Under the pieces are notes generated by a model. The model was not told the origin of the DNA, made no database searches, and was given only the letters and a program-made list of their open reading frames with translations. This document shows positions 27,595 to 36,805 of a stretch of 64,000 nt of DNA, one piece after another; positions within the stretch are counted from its first letter, which is position 1; each line of letters opens with the position of its first letter. Made by a program: the position numbers and the translations under genes. This DNA is from Hydrogenophaga sp. Root209 (GTDB lineage Bacteria; Pseudomonadota; Gammaproteobacteria; Burkholderiales; Burkholderiaceae_C): the NCBI RefSeq assembly GCF_001428625.1, contig NZ_LMIE01000012.1, positions 11,182 through 75,181 of the forward strand, in the 5' to 3' direction.

Positions 27595-29243
27595 TCCCGG
27601 TGGCGCAGCACGGTCGCCTTCGCCGACTGGGCGCAGCCGTCCTGCTCGCGCTGGCGGCTGTGCCGCTGCTGTGGACCGCGTTTGAAGCGCTGAAAACCGG
27701 CGGCAACACAGCCGCCTGGCGCGCGCTCGCGCAAGAACCGGCACTGGCCCAGGCCGCGCTGCTCACGCTGTGGACCGGCCTGGCCTCCACCCTGCTGGCC
27801 TGGTGGGGCGCGGCCGAGCTGCTGGCGCGTGGCTTCGTGCGCCAGCGCCTCGCGCGCCTGCTGCGTGGCCTGCCGCTGATGCTGGCCACGCCACACGCCG
27901 CGCTGGCCATCGGATTTTTGTTTCTGTTGGCGCCCAGTGGTTGGTTGCTACGCGCGCTCTCGCCCTGGCTCACCGGGTTTGACAGCCCACCACCCTGGCC
28001 CACCACGCAAGATCCCTGGGGCCTGGGCCTGATCGCAGCCCTCGTGATCAAGGAGATTCCGTTCCTGCTCTGGACCGCCGCCACCCAGTTGCAGCGCGAC
28101 GACGTGCGCCAGCGCTGGCGCGCCGAACACGCGCTGGCCCAAACCCTGGGCTATGCGCCGCGCCGCGCCTTCTGGCTGGTGCTGTGGCCGCAGTTGTCCA
28201 CGCGCCTGCGCTGGCCCTTGCTCGCGGTGCTGGCCTACGGACTCACCGTGGTCGACATGGCGCTCGTCATCGGCCCGGCCTCGCCACCCACGCTGGCCGT
28301 GCTGGCCTGGCAGTGGCTGCAGGACGCCGACCCCGACACCTATGCGCAGGGCGCCACCGCCGGTGTGTTGCTCACCCTGATGGTGCTGGCGTGCGGTGCA
28401 CTGTGGCTGGCTGCGCAGCGACTGCAGCGCAAGGCACTCGCGCATGGCCGCGGTCTGCGCGGTTCACCAGCGCGCGCACAGGGCACCGACACCGGCCTGT
28501 GGCTGCTGGTGGGTGTGTACGCCGCCGTGCTGCTGGCGCTGGCCGTGGGCAGCATCAGTGGCGTGTGGGCGTTTCCCGCCGTGTGGCCGCAGCGCTTCAC
28601 CACCGCCGCCTGGCAGCAGGTGGCGCAAAGCAGCGGCACCGTGTTCACCACGCTGTGGCTCGCAGCGGGCAGCAGTGCCATCGCGCTGGTGTGGAGCGTG
28701 GCCTGGCTGGAGCTGGCGCCGCGCCGCTGGGACGAAACCCTGCGCCCGCTGCTGTACCTGCCGCTGGTGCTGCCCGCCGTGTTGTGGGTGGTGGGGCTGT
28801 ATGGCGTGGGTCTGCAACTGCGACTGGAAGGACAGGCCAGCGGCCTGCTGATCGCCCACACGCTCATGGTGCTGCCCTATGTGCTGCTGGCGCTCAGCCC
28901 GGCCTACCTGGGCTTTGACCCGCGCTACGCCCAGCTCAACGCCAGCCTGGGCCGCTCTGGCCGGGCCTTTCTGCTGCGCGTGAAGTGGCCGCTGCTCAAG
29001 CGCTCGCTGGCCTCGGCCGCCGCCGTGGGTTTTGCGGTCAGCGTGGCGCAGTACCTGCCCACGCTGTATGTGGGGGCCGGCCGTTTTGCCACCGTCACCA
29101 CCGAAGCCGTCACACTCGCCTCGGGTGGGCAGCGCTCGCTCACCAGCGCCTATGCCGGCCTGCAGCTGGCCCTGCCCGTGCTGGCCTTCGCGCTGGCGGC
29201 CTGGCTGGGCCGACCCCGCCGATTCCGAAACACCTCCGCATGA
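27591..29243 (+). CDS. ABC transporter permease, two fused halves, YnjC-like
   Basis: A 550-residue membrane protein with about twelve hydrophobic segments arranged as two BPD_transp_1 domains (about 10-270 and 295-545). Each carries an EAA-like loop (HALAQTLGYAPRRAFWLVLWP and NASLGRSGRAFLLRVKWP). The start is GTG 27591, overlapping the stop of the binding-protein gene as GTGA. E. coli YnjC has the same fused architecture. Confidence 0.9.
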   Translation: MIPVAQHGRLRRLGAAVLLALAAVPLLWTAFEALKTGGNTAAWRALAQEPALAQAALLTLWTGLASTLLAWWGAAELLARGFVRQRLARLLRGLPLMLATPHAALAIGFLFLLAPSGWLLRALSPWLTGFDSPPPWPTTQDPWGLGLIAALVIKEIPFLLWTAATQLQRDDVRQRWRAEHALAQTLGYAPRRAFWLVLWPQLSTRLRWPLLAVLAYGLTVVDMALVIGPASPPTLAVLAWQWLQDADPDTYAQGATAGVLLTLMVLACGALWLAAQRLQRKALAHGRGLRGSPARAQGTDTGLWLLVGVYAAVLLALAVGSISGVWAFPAVWPQRFTTAAWQQVAQSSGTVFTTLWLAAGSSAIALVWSVAWLELAPRRWDETLRPLLYLPLVLPAVLWVVGLYGVGLQLRLEGQASGLLIAHTLMVLPYVLLALSPAYLGFDPRYAQLNASLGRSGRAFLLRVKWPLLKRSLASAAAVGFAVSVAQYLPTLYVGAGRFATVTTEAVTLASGGQRSLTSAYAGLQLALPVLAFALAAWLGRPRRFRNTSA

Positions 29244-29890
29244 CGCTCGCCGTTCACATTCGCCATCTCGCCACCCGAGACCACACATTGGTGCAGGACC
29301 TGCACATCGAGGTGGCGCCGGGCCGCATCCTCACGCTGATGGGCCCCAGCGGCAGCGGCAAGAGTTCGGTGCTCGCGGCCATCGCTGGCACGCTGCACGG
29401 CGTGGCCGAGGGCAGCGAGACCCTGCGCTTTGAAGGCTCGGTTCGGCTGGACGGACGCGACCTCACAACCCTGCCCACCGCACAGCGCGGCATCGGCCTG
29501 CTGTTTCAGGACGACCTGCTGTTCGCCCACATGACGGTGGCCGAGAACCTGCTGTTCGCGGTGCCTGCCGGACCCCGACGCGAGCGACTTGCCGAGGTGG
29601 AAAGTGCACTGATCGAGGCGGGTCTGGCCGGTTTTGGCGAACGCGACCCCGCCACGCTCTCGGGCGGGCAGCGCGCGCGCGTGGCGCTGATGCGTGCGCT
29701 TCTGGCGCGCCCCCGGGCGCTGCTGCTCGACGAGCCGTTTTCCAAACTCGACACCGCGCTGCGTGACCAGTTCCGCGCCTTCGTGTTCGATCATCTGCGC
29801 GATAGCAAGGTACCCGCCGTGCTGGTGACACACGATGCGGCCGACGTGGCCGACCCTTCGTTCGTGGTGGAGCTCAGCCGTGCTCGATAA
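29240..29890 (+). CDS. ABC transporter ATP-binding protein, YnjD-like
   Basis: A 216-residue ATPase. Walker A is GPSGSGKS (35-42), the Q loop is in LLFQDDLLF, the signature LSGGQRARVALMRALL, Walker B ALLLDEPF, and the switch His in VLVTHDAADV. It has only the nucleotide-binding domain. ATG 29240 overlaps the permease stop. Together with the two preceding genes it forms a complete importer of unknown substrate. Confidence 0.92.
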   Translation: MTLAVHIRHLATRDHTLVQDLHIEVAPGRILTLMGPSGSGKSSVLAAIAGTLHGVAEGSETLRFEGSVRLDGRDLTTLPTAQRGIGLLFQDDLLFAHMTVAENLLFAVPAGPRRERLAEVESALIEAGLAGFGERDPATLSGGQRARVALMRALLARPRALLLDEPFSKLDTALRDQFRAFVFDHLRDSKVPAVLVTHDAADVADPSFVVELSRAR

Positions 29891-30485
29891 GGCGATTCAA
29901 CAGGTGCTCAAACCGGTGCTCACCCGCATGGCGCGCACCCTGGTGCGCGCGGGCGTGGGCGCCGATGCACTCAGCTTCATCGGCTTCGCCATCGGCATGG
30001 CCGCCGCCGTGTCCATCGTGTTCCAGCACTTCATGGTGGGCCTGGTGTTGTTGTTGCTCTCAAGGCTCATGGACGGGCTGGACGGTGCGGTGGCGCGACT
30101 CACCCGCCCCACCGACCGGGGCGGCTTCCTCGACATCACGCTGGACTTCATTTTCTACGCGGCCATCCCGCTGGCGTTTGCCGTGGTCGACCCGGCGCAC
30201 AACGCACTGCCTGCCGCCGTGCTGCTGGCCAGCTTCATGGGCACGGCCAGCAGCTTCCTGGCGTTTGCCATCGTGGCTTCCAAGCGCGCGCTGGCGTCCA
30301 CCGCATTTCCCGACAAGAGCTTCTATTTCCTGGGTGGTCTGACCGAGGCCACCGAGACCATCGCCGCGTTTGTCGCCATGTGCCTGTGGCCGCAGTGGTT
30401 CGCGCCCATCGCCTACGGCTTTGCGGCGCTGTGCGCCATCACCACGGCGTTGCGCATCGGCTGGGGCTGGCAGCGTTTCAAGTGA
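29880..30485 (+). CDS. CDP-alcohol phosphatidyltransferase-like protein, YnjF type
   Basis: A 201-residue integral membrane enzyme with about six membrane segments. It has the full CDP-alcohol phosphotransferase motif DGLDGAVARL, then GGFLDITLD, carrying all four Asp residues. The start is GTG 29880, 8 codons into the end of the ATPase gene. E. coli ynjF also follows ynjBCD(E), so the set is conserved as a unit; the lipid product is unknown. Confidence 0.85.
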   Translation: MLDKAIQQVLKPVLTRMARTLVRAGVGADALSFIGFAIGMAAAVSIVFQHFMVGLVLLLLSRLMDGLDGAVARLTRPTDRGGFLDITLDFIFYAAIPLAFAVVDPAHNALPAAVLLASFMGTASSFLAFAIVASKRALASTAFPDKSFYFLGGLTEATETIAAFVAMCLWPQWFAPIAYGFAALCAITTALRIGWGWQRFK

Positions 30486-30498
30486 TCGGCGCCGCCAC

Positions 30499-33216
30499 TC
30501 AGATGCGGTGCACGCCGCGGTACCGCAGCCACGCCTTCTCGGCCTCCACCGCCACGAACAGACCCACCGCCAGCGCGACGATGACGCCCCAGGTCGGCGC
30601 ATCCAGCGCGGCCGTGCCGAACAGCTGCTGCATCGGCGGCGCGTAGGTCAGCAGCAGCTGGAGCACGAGCGTGATCACGCCAGTCCACACCGCCACCGGG
30701 TTGCCCAGCAAGGTCTCCCACGCCAGGCCGCTGGCGGTGAAATGCCGCACGTTGAAGAGGTAGAAGATTTCGCCCACCACCATCATGTTGATGACGGTGG
30801 TGCGCGCCATCTCCAGGCTGCCACCGCGCGCCAGTTGCCAGTTGAAGACGAAGAAACAGGCACCCATGAGCAGCAAGCTCACGAACACCACGCGCGTGAG
30901 CATCCAGCGCGTGATGAGGGGCTCAACGGCCGGTCGCGGCGGACGCTGCATCACGCCGCGCTCGGCCGGCTCGAAGGCCAGTGAGATGTCCAGCGTGATG
31001 CTGGTCACCATATTGATCCACAAGATCTGCGCGGCCGTGACCGGCATGGCCAGACCGGCGAACACCGCCAGCAGGATCAACCCGGCCTCGCCACCGTTGG
31101 TGGGCAGCACGAACAACAGCGACTTCTTGATGTTGTCGAACACGGTGCGGCCCTCGCGCACCGCGCCGGCGATGGTGGCGAAGTTGTCGTCGGTGAGCAC
31201 CAGGTCCGCCGCTTCGCGGGCCGCGTCGGTGCCGCGCTGCCCCATGGCCACGCCAATGTCGGCGGTCTTGAGCGCGGGCGCGTCGTTCACACCGTCCCCC
31301 GTCATCGCCACCAGTTTGCCCTCGGATTGCAGCGTCGCCACCAGGCGCAGCTTGTGCTCGGGGCTGGCGCGCGCGACCACATCGGTCTGCGCCAGACGCA
31401 CCTTCAACGCCGCATCATCGAGCCGGTCGATCTCGGTACCGGTCAGTGGCAGGCCATCGCGCAAGCCGATCTCGCGGCCAATCGCGCCTGCGGTGACGGC
31501 GTGGTCGCCGGTGATCATCACCACGCGGATGCCGGCCCCATGGCAGTCGGCCACCGCCTGGATGGCCTCGACACGCGGCGGGTCCATCAGTCCCACCAGC
31601 CCCAGCAAGGTGAAACGCGGCATGACGTCGTCCATGCTCAATGACACCGTCCCAGCCGGCAGTTCGCACCCGGCCAAGGCCAGCACACGCTGGCCTTGGG
31701 CAGCAGCCCCATCCATGCGCGCCTGCCAGGCGGCGCTGTCCAGCGGAGCGCCCCGGAGGTCGTTCACGCACAGCGACAGCACGCGCTCGGGAGCACCCTT
31801 GAGCAACGCGAACACATGCCCGGCGTGGTCGTGGTGCAGCGTGGCCATGAAACGGTGCTCGGACTCGAACGGGATGTCGTCCAGGCGCGGCGTGAGCACA
31901 GCCTCGTGCGCCGGGTCCAGGCCGGCCTTGCGCGCCATCGACAACAGCGCGCCTTCGGTGGGGTCGCCCGCCAGCACCCAGCCCTCGGCCGGCGTGTGGT
32001 GCAGTTGCGCGTCGTTGCACAGCAGCGCGCAGCGGGCCAGGCGCTGAAGGTCGGCGTCCTGCGTCACATCCAGCGCCGAGCCATCGTGGTGAAAGCCCCC
32101 CTCGGGCGCGTAGCCCGCGCCGGTCACGTCCAGCGTGCGCCCCGCCAGCATCACGCGCACGGCGGTCATCTCGTTGCGGGTCAGGGTGCCGGTCTTGTCG
32201 GTGCAGATCACGCTGACCGATCCCAGCGTTTCCACCGCGGGCAGGCGCCGCACCACCGCGCGCTGGCGCGCCATGGCCGCGGTGCCGATGGCCAGGGTGA
32301 TGGTGACGATGGCGGGCAGGCCTTCGGGAATGGCCGCCACGGCCAGCCCCACCACCGCCAGGAACAGCGCCATCGGGGGCAGGCCTCCGATGTAGGTGCC
32401 GTAGAAAAACGTGATCACGCTCACCACCCCGATCACCAGCGTGATCCTGCGCGCGAACTGGTCCAGGCGGCGCGTCAGCGGCGTGGCCAGGTTGCCCACA
32501 TCCGACACCAGCGCACCGATCTTGCCGATCTCGGTCTGGTGGGCCGTGGCGACCACAACGCCGCTGGCCTGTCCCACCGCCACCGTGGTGCCGGCAAAGG
32601 CCATGCACAAGCGGTCACCCAGCGAGGCATCCTGCGCCACGGGTGCGGCGTCTTTTTCGGCGGGCACCGACTCGCCGGTCAGCGCGGCCTCGTCGATGCG
32701 CAGGTTCTTGGTGCGCAGCAGCCGCAGATCGGCCGGCACGCGCGCGCCCGATTCCAGCAGCACCACATCGCCGGGCACCAGGTCCGCGGCATCGATCTCG
32801 TGGCGATCACCACCGCGCAACACGGTGGCCCGGCTGGCCAGCATGGCGCGCACGGCATCCAGTGCACGCTCGGCCTTGCCCTCCTGCACGAAGCCGATCA
32901 GGGCATTGATCACCACCACGCCGAGGATCACCGCGGCGTCGAGGTAGTCGCGCAGCCAGAACGTGACGAGTGCGGCCACGAGCAGCACGTAGATCAGGAG
33001 GTTGTTGAACTGGCGCGCCACGCGCACCCACAGGCGGGTGTGCACCACCTGTTCGATGCGGTTGGGGCCGTGCTGCGCCAGGCGCTCGGTGGCCTGGGCA
33101 GGGGTGAGGCCGGTGTCGGCGCTGTGCAGGCTCTGGAGCACGCTTGCGCTCGGAAGGCCATGCCAGGCTGGAGGGGCAGTCGAGGAGGGTTTGAGTGTGT
33201 CGTGTGTGTCGCTCAT
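30499..33216 (-). CDS. P2-type cation-transporting ATPase
   Basis: A 905-residue P-type ATPase. The actuator domain has TGES, membrane segment 4 has AIPEGLPAIV, the phosphorylation site is CTDKTGTLT with Asp340, and the hinge is TGDGVNDAPALK. The N-terminal cation ATPase domain and the C-terminal six-helix part are present. In membrane segment 6 it reads WINMVTS, where Ca2+-pumping relatives have a ligand Asp after NxxT; here it is Ser. Calcium transport is therefore uncertain and another ion is possible. It converges with the ynjF-like gene; no regulator is visible nearby. Confidence 0.92.
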   Translation of the reverse strand: MSDTHDTLKPSSTAPPAWHGLPSASVLQSLHSADTGLTPAQATERLAQHGPNRIEQVVHTRLWVRVARQFNNLLIYVLLVAALVTFWLRDYLDAAVILGVVVINALIGFVQEGKAERALDAVRAMLASRATVLRGGDRHEIDAADLVPGDVVLLESGARVPADLRLLRTKNLRIDEAALTGESVPAEKDAAPVAQDASLGDRLCMAFAGTTVAVGQASGVVVATAHQTEIGKIGALVSDVGNLATPLTRRLDQFARRITLVIGVVSVITFFYGTYIGGLPPMALFLAVVGLAVAAIPEGLPAIVTITLAIGTAAMARQRAVVRRLPAVETLGSVSVICTDKTGTLTRNEMTAVRVMLAGRTLDVTGAGYAPEGGFHHDGSALDVTQDADLQRLARCALLCNDAQLHHTPAEGWVLAGDPTEGALLSMARKAGLDPAHEAVLTPRLDDIPFESEHRFMATLHHDHAGHVFALLKGAPERVLSLCVNDLRGAPLDSAAWQARMDGAAAQGQRVLALAGCELPAGTVSLSMDDVMPRFTLLGLVGLMDPPRVEAIQAVADCHGAGIRVVMITGDHAVTAGAIGREIGLRDGLPLTGTEIDRLDDAALKVRLAQTDVVARASPEHKLRLVATLQSEGKLVAMTGDGVNDAPALKTADIGVAMGQRGTDAAREAADLVLTDDNFATIAGAVREGRTVFDNIKKSLLFVLPTNGGEAGLILLAVFAGLAMPVTAAQILWINMVTSITLDISLAFEPAERGVMQRPPRPAVEPLITRWMLTRVVFVSLLLMGACFFVFNWQLARGGSLEMARTTVINMMVVGEIFYLFNVRHFTASGLAWETLLGNPVAVWTGVITLVLQLLLTYAPPMQQLFGTAALDAPTWGVIVALAVGLFVAVEAEKAWLRYRGVHRI

Positions 33217-33314
33217 CGAACTAGGTTATTCCACCTCTGTCCGAATCGACATGACACGCATCAAGGAGCGGGCCGCGATACTCCCCGCGACCCAGTCTCG
33301 CGGGCCACCCTTTC

Positions 33315-34682
33315 TCAATGCCGCTGGGCCAGCGTGGCCGAGTCGGCCGCAATACGGTGCTTGTCCATCAGTCGGTACAGGGTCATGCGCGAGACGCCCA
33401 GCTCACGCGCGGCCAGGGTGATGTTGTTGCCCACGCGCATGAGCGCGCGGCAGATCACGTCACGCTCGGCCGCTGTGCGCGCCTGACCGAGGTCGTTGCC
33501 GACCACGCCATCCGCATGCTGCAGGCCAAGATCGTGTGGGTCGATCCAGCGCTGCTCGGTCATGACCACCGCGCGCTGCACGCGGTTGTAGAGCTCGCGC
33601 ACATTGCCCGGCCAAGGGTAGACCGTCATGGCCTCCACCGCCTGCCGGTTGAAGCCGTCCACGCGGTGCGCCCTATCGGCTGTGCAGATCTTGAGGAAAT
33701 GCCGGGCCAGCAAGGGCACATCTTCCATGCGCTGGCGCAGGGGCGGGACCTCAATGGGCAACACATTGAGCCGGTAATACAGGTCCTCCCGAAATCGGCC
33801 CACCGCCACCGCATCGGCCAGGTCGATGTGGGAGGCAGCGATCACGCGCACGTCCACCGGCGTGCTGCGCACCGCACCCACGCGCTGGATGGACTTCTCC
33901 TGCAGGAAACGCAGCAGATTGGCCTGCAGCTCCAGCGGCAGGTCGCCAATCTCGTCCAGGAAGATGGTGCCGCCATCGGCCGCTTCAATGAGCCCGCGCC
34001 GGTCCGCCGTCGCTCCGGTGAAGGCCCCGCGCACATAGCCAAAGAGTTCAGACTGAATCAGCGACGGAGCGATGGCGCCGCAATTGACCTCCACCAGCGG
34101 GCTGTCCTTGCGCGGGGAGCAGCGGTGGATGGCCTGTGCCGCCAGCTCTTTGCCGGTTCCGCTCTCACCGAAGATCAGCACCGGAGCACCGGTCTCGGCC
34201 ACCTTGCGGATCTGCCTGCGCAACGTCACCATGACATCGGCTTGTCCCACCATGCCCAGGGTGTCGCCGTTGGGCACCGGGGTGCCAGACCGGTTGCGCA
34301 GCAGCACGCGCTGCTCGGCGTGCTCGAGCATGCGGTCCAGGTCGCGCCATTCCACCGGCAGCACCTGGTGATCGAAGAAGCAGCCCAGGATCAGCGCACG
34401 AAAGGCAGGTGACTCCAGATCGCCCGGGCCACACAGGGCCACCCATTCCGTGGGCGACGAGGCGTGGACGCAGGACTCCACCGCAGCCACGGTGAGTGCG
34501 TCCAGCGTGGGCGTGGTCCCCGCCACCAGCACCGCCACCTCAAACCGTCGCAAGGCCAGTTGGCGGCGCGCGGTGGGCATGTCGTCACAACGCGTCACGG
34601 TCCATCCGGTGCGCCGCAGGTGCTCTTCCACCGCCGCAACCTCTTCGCCCAAGCCCTGGCAAAGAATCTTGCGCGCGATCAT
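33315..34682 (-). CDS. Sigma-54-dependent transcriptional activator, VpsR-like
   Basis: A 455-residue enhancer-binding protein. The N-terminal domain (1-135) resembles a receiver but lacks an evident phosphoacceptor pattern, as in VpsR. The AAA+ domain has Walker A GESGTGKE (172-179), the sigma-54 contact loop GAFTGA (219-224) and Walker B TIFLDEIGDL. The C terminus is a Fis-type helix-turn-helix (LAARELGVSRMTLYRLMDKH). It is 12 bp after the beta-barrel gene and is the last gene of the cluster. It probably activates the sigma-54 promoter at 39200-39216. VpsR binds cyclic di-GMP; whether this protein does is unknown. Confidence 0.9.
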   Translation of the reverse strand: MIARKILCQGLGEEVAAVEEHLRRTGWTVTRCDDMPTARRQLALRRFEVAVLVAGTTPTLDALTVAAVESCVHASSPTEWVALCGPGDLESPAFRALILGCFFDHQVLPVEWRDLDRMLEHAEQRVLLRNRSGTPVPNGDTLGMVGQADVMVTLRRQIRKVAETGAPVLIFGESGTGKELAAQAIHRCSPRKDSPLVEVNCGAIAPSLIQSELFGYVRGAFTGATADRRGLIEAADGGTIFLDEIGDLPLELQANLLRFLQEKSIQRVGAVRSTPVDVRVIAASHIDLADAVAVGRFREDLYYRLNVLPIEVPPLRQRMEDVPLLARHFLKICTADRAHRVDGFNRQAVEAMTVYPWPGNVRELYNRVQRAVVMTEQRWIDPHDLGLQHADGVVGNDLGQARTAAERDVICRALMRVGNNITLAARELGVSRMTLYRLMDKHRIAADSATLAQRH

Positions 34683-34694
34683 GGTCGTGCATTC

Positions 34695-36008
34695 TTAAAA
34701 CGACATCGGCAAACGCACGCTCAGCGTGAGGTCGGGCGTGTCACGCGTCAGCCCGGCCCCCACCGTCACGTTCAAGGTGGTCTTCGGGCTGTAGCGGTAC
34801 GAATACCCCAAGAGCAACGACGACAGCTGGGTGCGCACCGATGAGGCCACGGGCACGCCGTTCTGCTTCGTGCGCCCGACCGAGTTCAGGTCCACACCCA
34901 CGCTGAACGATGAGCGTTCGTTGAGCGCCAGACCCATGCCGAAGTTGATGCCCCAGACATTGCCCGGCTTGACCGAACCAATGGACTCCTGCTGGCCGTC
35001 GAGCACACGGCGGCTCACATTGCTGCGGCCGAAATTGTGGGTGTAGCTGATACCGCCAAAGAACACGGCAGGGTCTGACGGAAAGAGCCAGGTGAGCCCG
35101 GGTTGCAGCGAATAGAAGCCCGAGCCGGTGGGCAGCTCCAGAGGCAAACCCGTGCCGGTGGTGTTCCCCTCGCAGCGGGTCACGCAGTCGGTCACCACCT
35201 CGAACGGGTCCTTGCCCGTGCGGGTCTTGAACCGCAGCGAGCCGATCAGGAAGGGGGTGTCGCCCTGGGGTTGGTTGAGCTGGTAGCGGGCTGCGAGTTC
35301 GATGTCGCCCAGTGCGTGGCCACTCGCGTTGAAGGCCCGCTCCGATGCAGTGCCGGTGAATATCTCGCGGCTGATGGAGTCGTCCGAGCGGTAGACGTAA
35401 GGCAGCTTGGCTTCCACCTCGAGACGGCGGGTCAGCCCCCAACGACCCGTGAGGGCCGCGGTCAGGGTGCTGCGCTTGATCTCCCGCACATCGATCAGAC
35501 CGATCAGCAACGCCGGGATGACGGTGTAGCCCACGAGGGCCACCCGGTTGCTCGACGAGTAGCCGTACTGGAGGGACGGCTCGATCACGTAGTTGCCGGG
35601 CTGCGTGAGGATGCCGGGTTGGTCGAAGATGGGTGCCACTGCCGGTGGCTGGAGGTCCGCCTGCGGGGCTGTCCCCACCCGAACCGGGCGGCCTTCGCCG
35701 CTGGCGGGAGCTGCGGCGTCAGGGGGCGCGGCGGGCGCTACCGCAGCCGCAGCAGGGGGCCGCGCGTTTCGCTCCGATTCCGCCACGGAGCGCTCCAGCT
35801 CCTGCTGACGCGCTGTTTGTTCCCGCAGTTGCTGGCGCATGGTATCAATCTGGCGCCCTTGCTCGACGACCAGTTGTTCGAGAGCCTCCATGCGCTCAGC
35901 TGCGCTCTTGCGGGCTGGCACACCCTGGGCATGCACCAAGGCACTGGACAAGACCATGACCGAACCGGTCACCGCCCCCCACGTTCGGTGAGCAATGATG
36001 CTTTTCAT
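34695..36008 (-). CDS. Outer-membrane beta-barrel with N-terminal coiled coil, FapF-like
   Basis: A 437-residue exported protein. The signal peptide ends VHAQ (28). A coiled coil at about 36-80 (MEALEQLVVEQGRQIDTMRQ) is followed by an Ala/Pro-rich linker to about 130. Then comes a beta-barrel of about 300 residues with alternating strands, ending in Phe (LSVRLPMSF), the usual outer-membrane end. This order of coiled coil, linker and barrel is that of FapF, the secretion pore for Pseudomonas amyloid subunits. Identity with FapF is inferred from architecture and context, not from a search. Confidence 0.75.
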   Translation of the reverse strand: MKSIIAHRTWGAVTGSVMVLSSALVHAQGVPARKSAAERMEALEQLVVEQGRQIDTMRQQLREQTARQQELERSVAESERNARPPAAAAVAPAAPPDAAAPASGEGRPVRVGTAPQADLQPPAVAPIFDQPGILTQPGNYVIEPSLQYGYSSSNRVALVGYTVIPALLIGLIDVREIKRSTLTAALTGRWGLTRRLEVEAKLPYVYRSDDSISREIFTGTASERAFNASGHALGDIELAARYQLNQPQGDTPFLIGSLRFKTRTGKDPFEVVTDCVTRCEGNTTGTGLPLELPTGSGFYSLQPGLTWLFPSDPAVFFGGISYTHNFGRSNVSRRVLDGQQESIGSVKPGNVWGINFGMGLALNERSSFSVGVDLNSVGRTKQNGVPVASSVRTQLSSLLLGYSYRYSPKTTLNVTVGAGLTRDTPDLTLSVRLPMSF

Positions 36009-36087
36009 TTCGCGGCCCCCGGAGAACTACGCCGATTGTTTACATCGACTACTGCGTAGGGTAACGCTGGCGCCGTGAACACGCAAC

Positions 36088-36108
36088 CACTTTTGTAGGA
36101 GAAAAGTG
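36088..36108. promoter_or_regulatory. Perfect inverted repeat upstream of the barrel gene
   Basis: CACTTTT (36088-36094), seven-base spacer, AAAAGTG (36102-36108). It lies in the 206-bp gap between the barrel gene and the upstream small-protein gene, about 80 bp before the barrel start. It could be an operator or an RNA hairpin. A second hairpin, CGACC with GGTCG around 36195-36210, follows directly after the upstream stop codon. Confidence 0.35.
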
Positions 36109-36214
36109 TTGGGGATTGACTTTCAGAGACGAACGCATCAGGGCCTGAAAGCAGACCCGAAAGGGTGCCTGTGGCCAGCGACTCAGCGAGGGCTTCGACC
36201 TCGGTGGTCGAGCA

Positions 36215-36805
36215 TCACCGCAGTCCGACGCTCTCCCGGATCGCCTCTGACAGGGTGCTGTGCAAGCTCGACAACCTCAACATGCCCAGCCCATTGCTGC
36301 TCGCGTTGATGATGGTCTGGTGCAGGATGTGCTGGTTGTTCAGCGTGTTCTGGATGACCGTGCCGGTGGCTGTGCCCGCGATCGAAGTGGTGATGGCGAT
36401 GTTGGTGGCCGCGGCAACGGTCTGCGGGCTGGTGGTGGGAGCGGTGCTCGCCACAAAGGTGTTGCCCGGCCCGTTCTGCACCAGCGTGAGTGACTGCAGC
36501 TCCTCGCGCACGCGCGCCACCCAGGCCGGGGTGATGTCGGCCACGCGGGCGATGTTGAGGACGGTCTCGGTGATCAGTTCGCCGTTGATGAACACCGATC
36601 GCGTGATGCCGAATGACACCTCCAGGCCACTGCCAAAGAAGAAGCCGCCACGTTGCGTGTCCAGCGTTCGATCGCTCACGGCCTGCCATACTTGGGTGGG
36701 TGGGGCGGCCTGCACCAGACCTGCCCAGACTCCCAGCAGGCACAGGCATGCGGCCCTGACCCACGCCGCCGCCCGGCCGCTGCGTTGAGATGCTGAGGTG
36801 CGCAT
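36215..36805 (-). CDS. Small secreted protein, FapE-like
   Basis: A 196-residue exported protein with signal peptide ending LVQAAP (about 34). It carries TLDTQRGG (47-54), then FGITRSVFINGEL, a central Thr/Ala/Ser-rich part, and a C-terminal IQNTLNNQHILHQTIIN (151-167). The TLxxQRGG and Q-N motifs recur in the small protein encoded at 37500-37850, so the two appear related. Position next to a C39 peptidase and barrel suggests a minor or nucleating fibre component. Its ATG overlaps the peptidase stop by one base (TGATG). Confidence 0.7.
   Translation of the reverse strand: MRTSASQRSGRAAAWVRAACLCLLGVWAGLVQAAPPTQVWQAVSDRTLDTQRGGFFFGSGLEVSFGITRSVFINGELITETVLNIARVADITPAWVARVREELQSLTLVQNGPGNTFVASTAPTTSPQTVAAATNIAITTSIAGTATGTVIQNTLNNQHILHQTIINASSNGLGMLRLSSLHSTLSEAIRESVGLR

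Noticed and set aside
36009-36214. Possible cyclic-di-GMP riboswitch in front of the barrel gene
   Set aside because: A VpsR-like activator suggested looking, but the conserved GEMM core and its tetraloop receptor are not found on either strand.
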